A stretch of DNA of 7,992 nt. Origin: Rhodospirillales bacterium (lineage in GTDB: Bacteria > Pseudomonadota > Alphaproteobacteria > Rhodospirillales > Casp-alpha2). The translations under genes were made by a program, and so were the position numbers. Below, in pieces: positions 6,745-7,992 of this stretch (position 1 is its first letter; every line of letters starts with the position of its first letter). The DNA lies in NCBI GenBank assembly GCA_030727885.1, contig JANRAT010000083.1, positions 1-7,992 on the forward strand, given 5' to 3'. The notes under the pieces are model-generated. The model searched no databases. It was not told where the DNA came from and saw nothing but the letters and a program-made list of their open reading frames with translations.

Positions 6745-7413
6745 GTGACGTCTAACGAAAAAATCGTATTGGCATTGCCCAAAGGCCGCATCCTCAAGGA
6801 AGTGATGCCACTGGTACGTGCTGCAGGCATCGAGCCGGAACCGGCGTTCGAAGACAAGGACGCAAGGCAGCTCAGATTTACCACCAACCGGCCGGAACTC
6901 GACATCATTCGTGTCCGCTCGTTTGACGTGGCGACGTTTGTCGCATTCGGCGCCGCGCATCTGGGCGTTGCCGGCAATGACGTCCTGATGGAATTTGATT
7001 ATCCGGAAATCTATGCACCGCTGGATCTGAATGTCGGTCACTGCCGGCTTTCTGTTGCCGAGCCCAAGGATCTTGCCGGTGAAGATGATCCGCGCACATG
7101 GTCTTCGGTTCGGGTCGCCACCAAGTACCCGCTTTTGACCCGCAAGCACTTTGCGGCGCGCGGTGTTCAGGCCGAATGCATCAAGCTTAACGGTGCGATG
7201 GAACTGGCGCCGACGCTGGGGCTTTGTCGCCGTATCGTTGATCTGGTTTCAACCGGCGCGACGCTTGAAGCCAATGGCCTGGTTGAGATCGAGACGATTT
7301 GTCAGATTACCTCCAGACTGTGCGTCAACCGTGCCGCGTGGAAAACCCGTGCCGATGAAATCGGCGATTGGGTGCAGCGTTTCCGGGAGGCGACCGATGC
7401 CGTTGCGGCTTGA
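6745..7413 (+). CDS. hisG: ATP phosphoribosyltransferase, short catalytic subunit
   Basis: This enzyme condenses ATP and PRPP to phosphoribosyl-ATP, the first step of histidine synthesis in the cytosol. Seen in 222 residues: LPKGR at 11-15, GVAGNDVL at 74-81, ATKYP at 125-129, [10 protein letters not shown] at 147-156 and [16 protein letters not shown] at 164-179, which includes the PRPP-binding loop. The protein ends soon after the catalytic core and lacks the C-terminal regulatory domain of the roughly 300-residue long form. From family knowledge, such short HisG needs the HisZ regulatory subunit, which is not in this window. The start is GTG with TAAGGA just upstream. The 3' end overlaps hisD by 17 bp, so the two are co-transcribed. 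Confidence 0.96.
   Translation: MTSNEKIVLALPKGRILKEVMPLVRAAGIEPEPAFEDKDARQLRFTTNRPELDIIRVRSFDVATFVAFGAAHLGVAGNDVLMEFDYPEIYAPLDLNVGHCRLSVAEPKDLAGEDDPRTWSSVRVATKYPLLTRKHFAARGVQAECIKLNGAMELAPTLGLCRRIVDLVSTGATLEANGLVEIETICQITSRLCVNRAAWKTRADEIGDWVQRFREATDAVAA
7385..7390 (+). promoter_or_regulatory. Shine-Dalgarno site of hisD inside hisG
   Basis: GGGAGG lies within the last codons of hisG, six bases before the hisD ATG at 7397. It fixes the hisD start in the 17-bp overlap and gives hisD its own strong initiation site. Confidence 0.8.
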
Positions 7414-7992
7414 TCAGCGCCAGGCGGATTTCGAAGCACGGTTCAAAGCCCTTTTATCCGAAAAGCGCGAAACCGAAGTTGATGTCATCGATACCGTCAA
7501 AGCGATCCTGGCGGATGTAAAAAAACGTGGCGATCAGGCACTGATCGACTACACGACGAAATTCGACCGCTATCCGCTGACTCGTGAGACCATTCGCGTT
7601 TCCGCTGAAGAAATTGCCTCCAGCCGAGCCAAATGCGATCCGGCGACGCTGGACGCACTGGCCATAGCCTATCAGCGCATTGTTACCTTCCATGAACGCC
7701 AGCGCCCGGAAGATCTGAGCTTCATTGATGAAGAGGGGATCAGTCTCGGTTACCGCTGGACGCCTGTTGGGGCTGCCGGGCTCTACGTACCGGGTGGCAC
7801 GGCGGCTTATCCGTCGTCGGTTTTGATGAACGCGGTGCCGGCCAAAGTCGCGGGTGTCGAGAGATTGGTGATGGTGGTGCCGACACCGGACGGGATTATC
7901 AACCCGCTGGTCATGGCGGCGGCCGAGCTTGCAGGCGTGGACGAGGTTTACCGGATAGGTGGCGCGCAGGCGGTTGGTGCTCTGGCCTACGG
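7397..7992 (+). CDS. hisD: Histidinol dehydrogenase (3' end cut by window edge)
   Basis: The first 198 codons of a family usually about 430 residues long are present. The enzyme oxidises L-histidinol to L-histidine in two NAD-dependent steps, the end of the pathway. Seen: a typical N-terminus [19 protein letters not shown] at 45-57, the conserved [27 protein letters not shown] region at 128-154, and [13 protein letters not shown] at 186-198. The zinc ligands and catalytic histidines lie beyond the edge. The start overlaps the end of hisG by 17 bp in another frame and has a strong GGGAGG site, so hisG and hisD are translated from one message. Confidence 0.96.
   Translation, partial: MPLRLDQRQADFEARFKALLSEKRETEVDVIDTVKAILADVKKRGDQALIDYTTKFDRYPLTRETIRVSAEEIASSRAKCDPATLDALAIAYQRIVTFHERQRPEDLSFIDEEGISLGYRWTPVGAAGLYVPGGTAAYPSSVLMNAVPAKVAGVERLVMVVPTPDGIINPLVMAAAELAGVDEVYRIGGAQAVGALAY

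Noticed and set aside
6018..7149. Long minus-strand open frames opposite murA and hisG (6018-6512 and 6628-7149)
   Set aside because: They are antisense to murA and hisG, which have full-length conserved motifs; the open frames are a by-product of codon bias.

Overview
The window looks like ordinary chromosome from an alphaproteobacterium, probably Rhodospirillales or a relative, with moderate GC. The evidence is the murA - hisG - hisD order, a short HisZ-dependent type of HisG, a DUF1289 protein, and a tRNA-Thr(GGT) closely resembling alphaproteobacterial versions. The genus is not resolved. There is no mobile element, CRISPR array, phage gene or obvious island.

Left part (1-4702), mostly minus strand. 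A carboxylate-amine ligase of the GCS2/YbdK family runs off the left edge. Its ATG shares one base with the stop codon of an N-formylglutamate amidohydrolase family gene, so the two form a coupled minus-strand pair. A small plus-strand DUF1289 gene diverges from this pair and converges on a glyoxalase I gene, with four bases between the stop codons. A strong 15-bp hairpin lies inside the last codons of the DUF1289 gene. The glyoxalase gene follows an Ada-like gene (AraC helix-turn-helix fused to O6-alkylguanine-DNA alkyltransferase) by 34 bp, which suggests a small operon for repairing or detoxifying electrophile damage. Further upstream on the same strand is a soluble two-PAS histidine kinase that probably starts at TTG and has no response regulator beside it. 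Upstream of the kinase is tRNA-Thr(GGT).

Right part (5069-7992), plus strand. A 50-residue charged helical protein precedes murA (peptidoglycan precursor synthesis). After a 144-bp gap with two tandem hairpins come hisG and hisD (first and last steps of histidine synthesis). They overlap by 17 bp, and hisD runs off the right edge.

I did not find a clearly novel system. The observations most worth a second look are the coupled ligase-amidohydrolase pair of unknown substrate, the folded hisG leader, the hairpin between the convergent genes, the sensor-less Ada paired with glyoxalase, and the small conserved-looking gene before murA.
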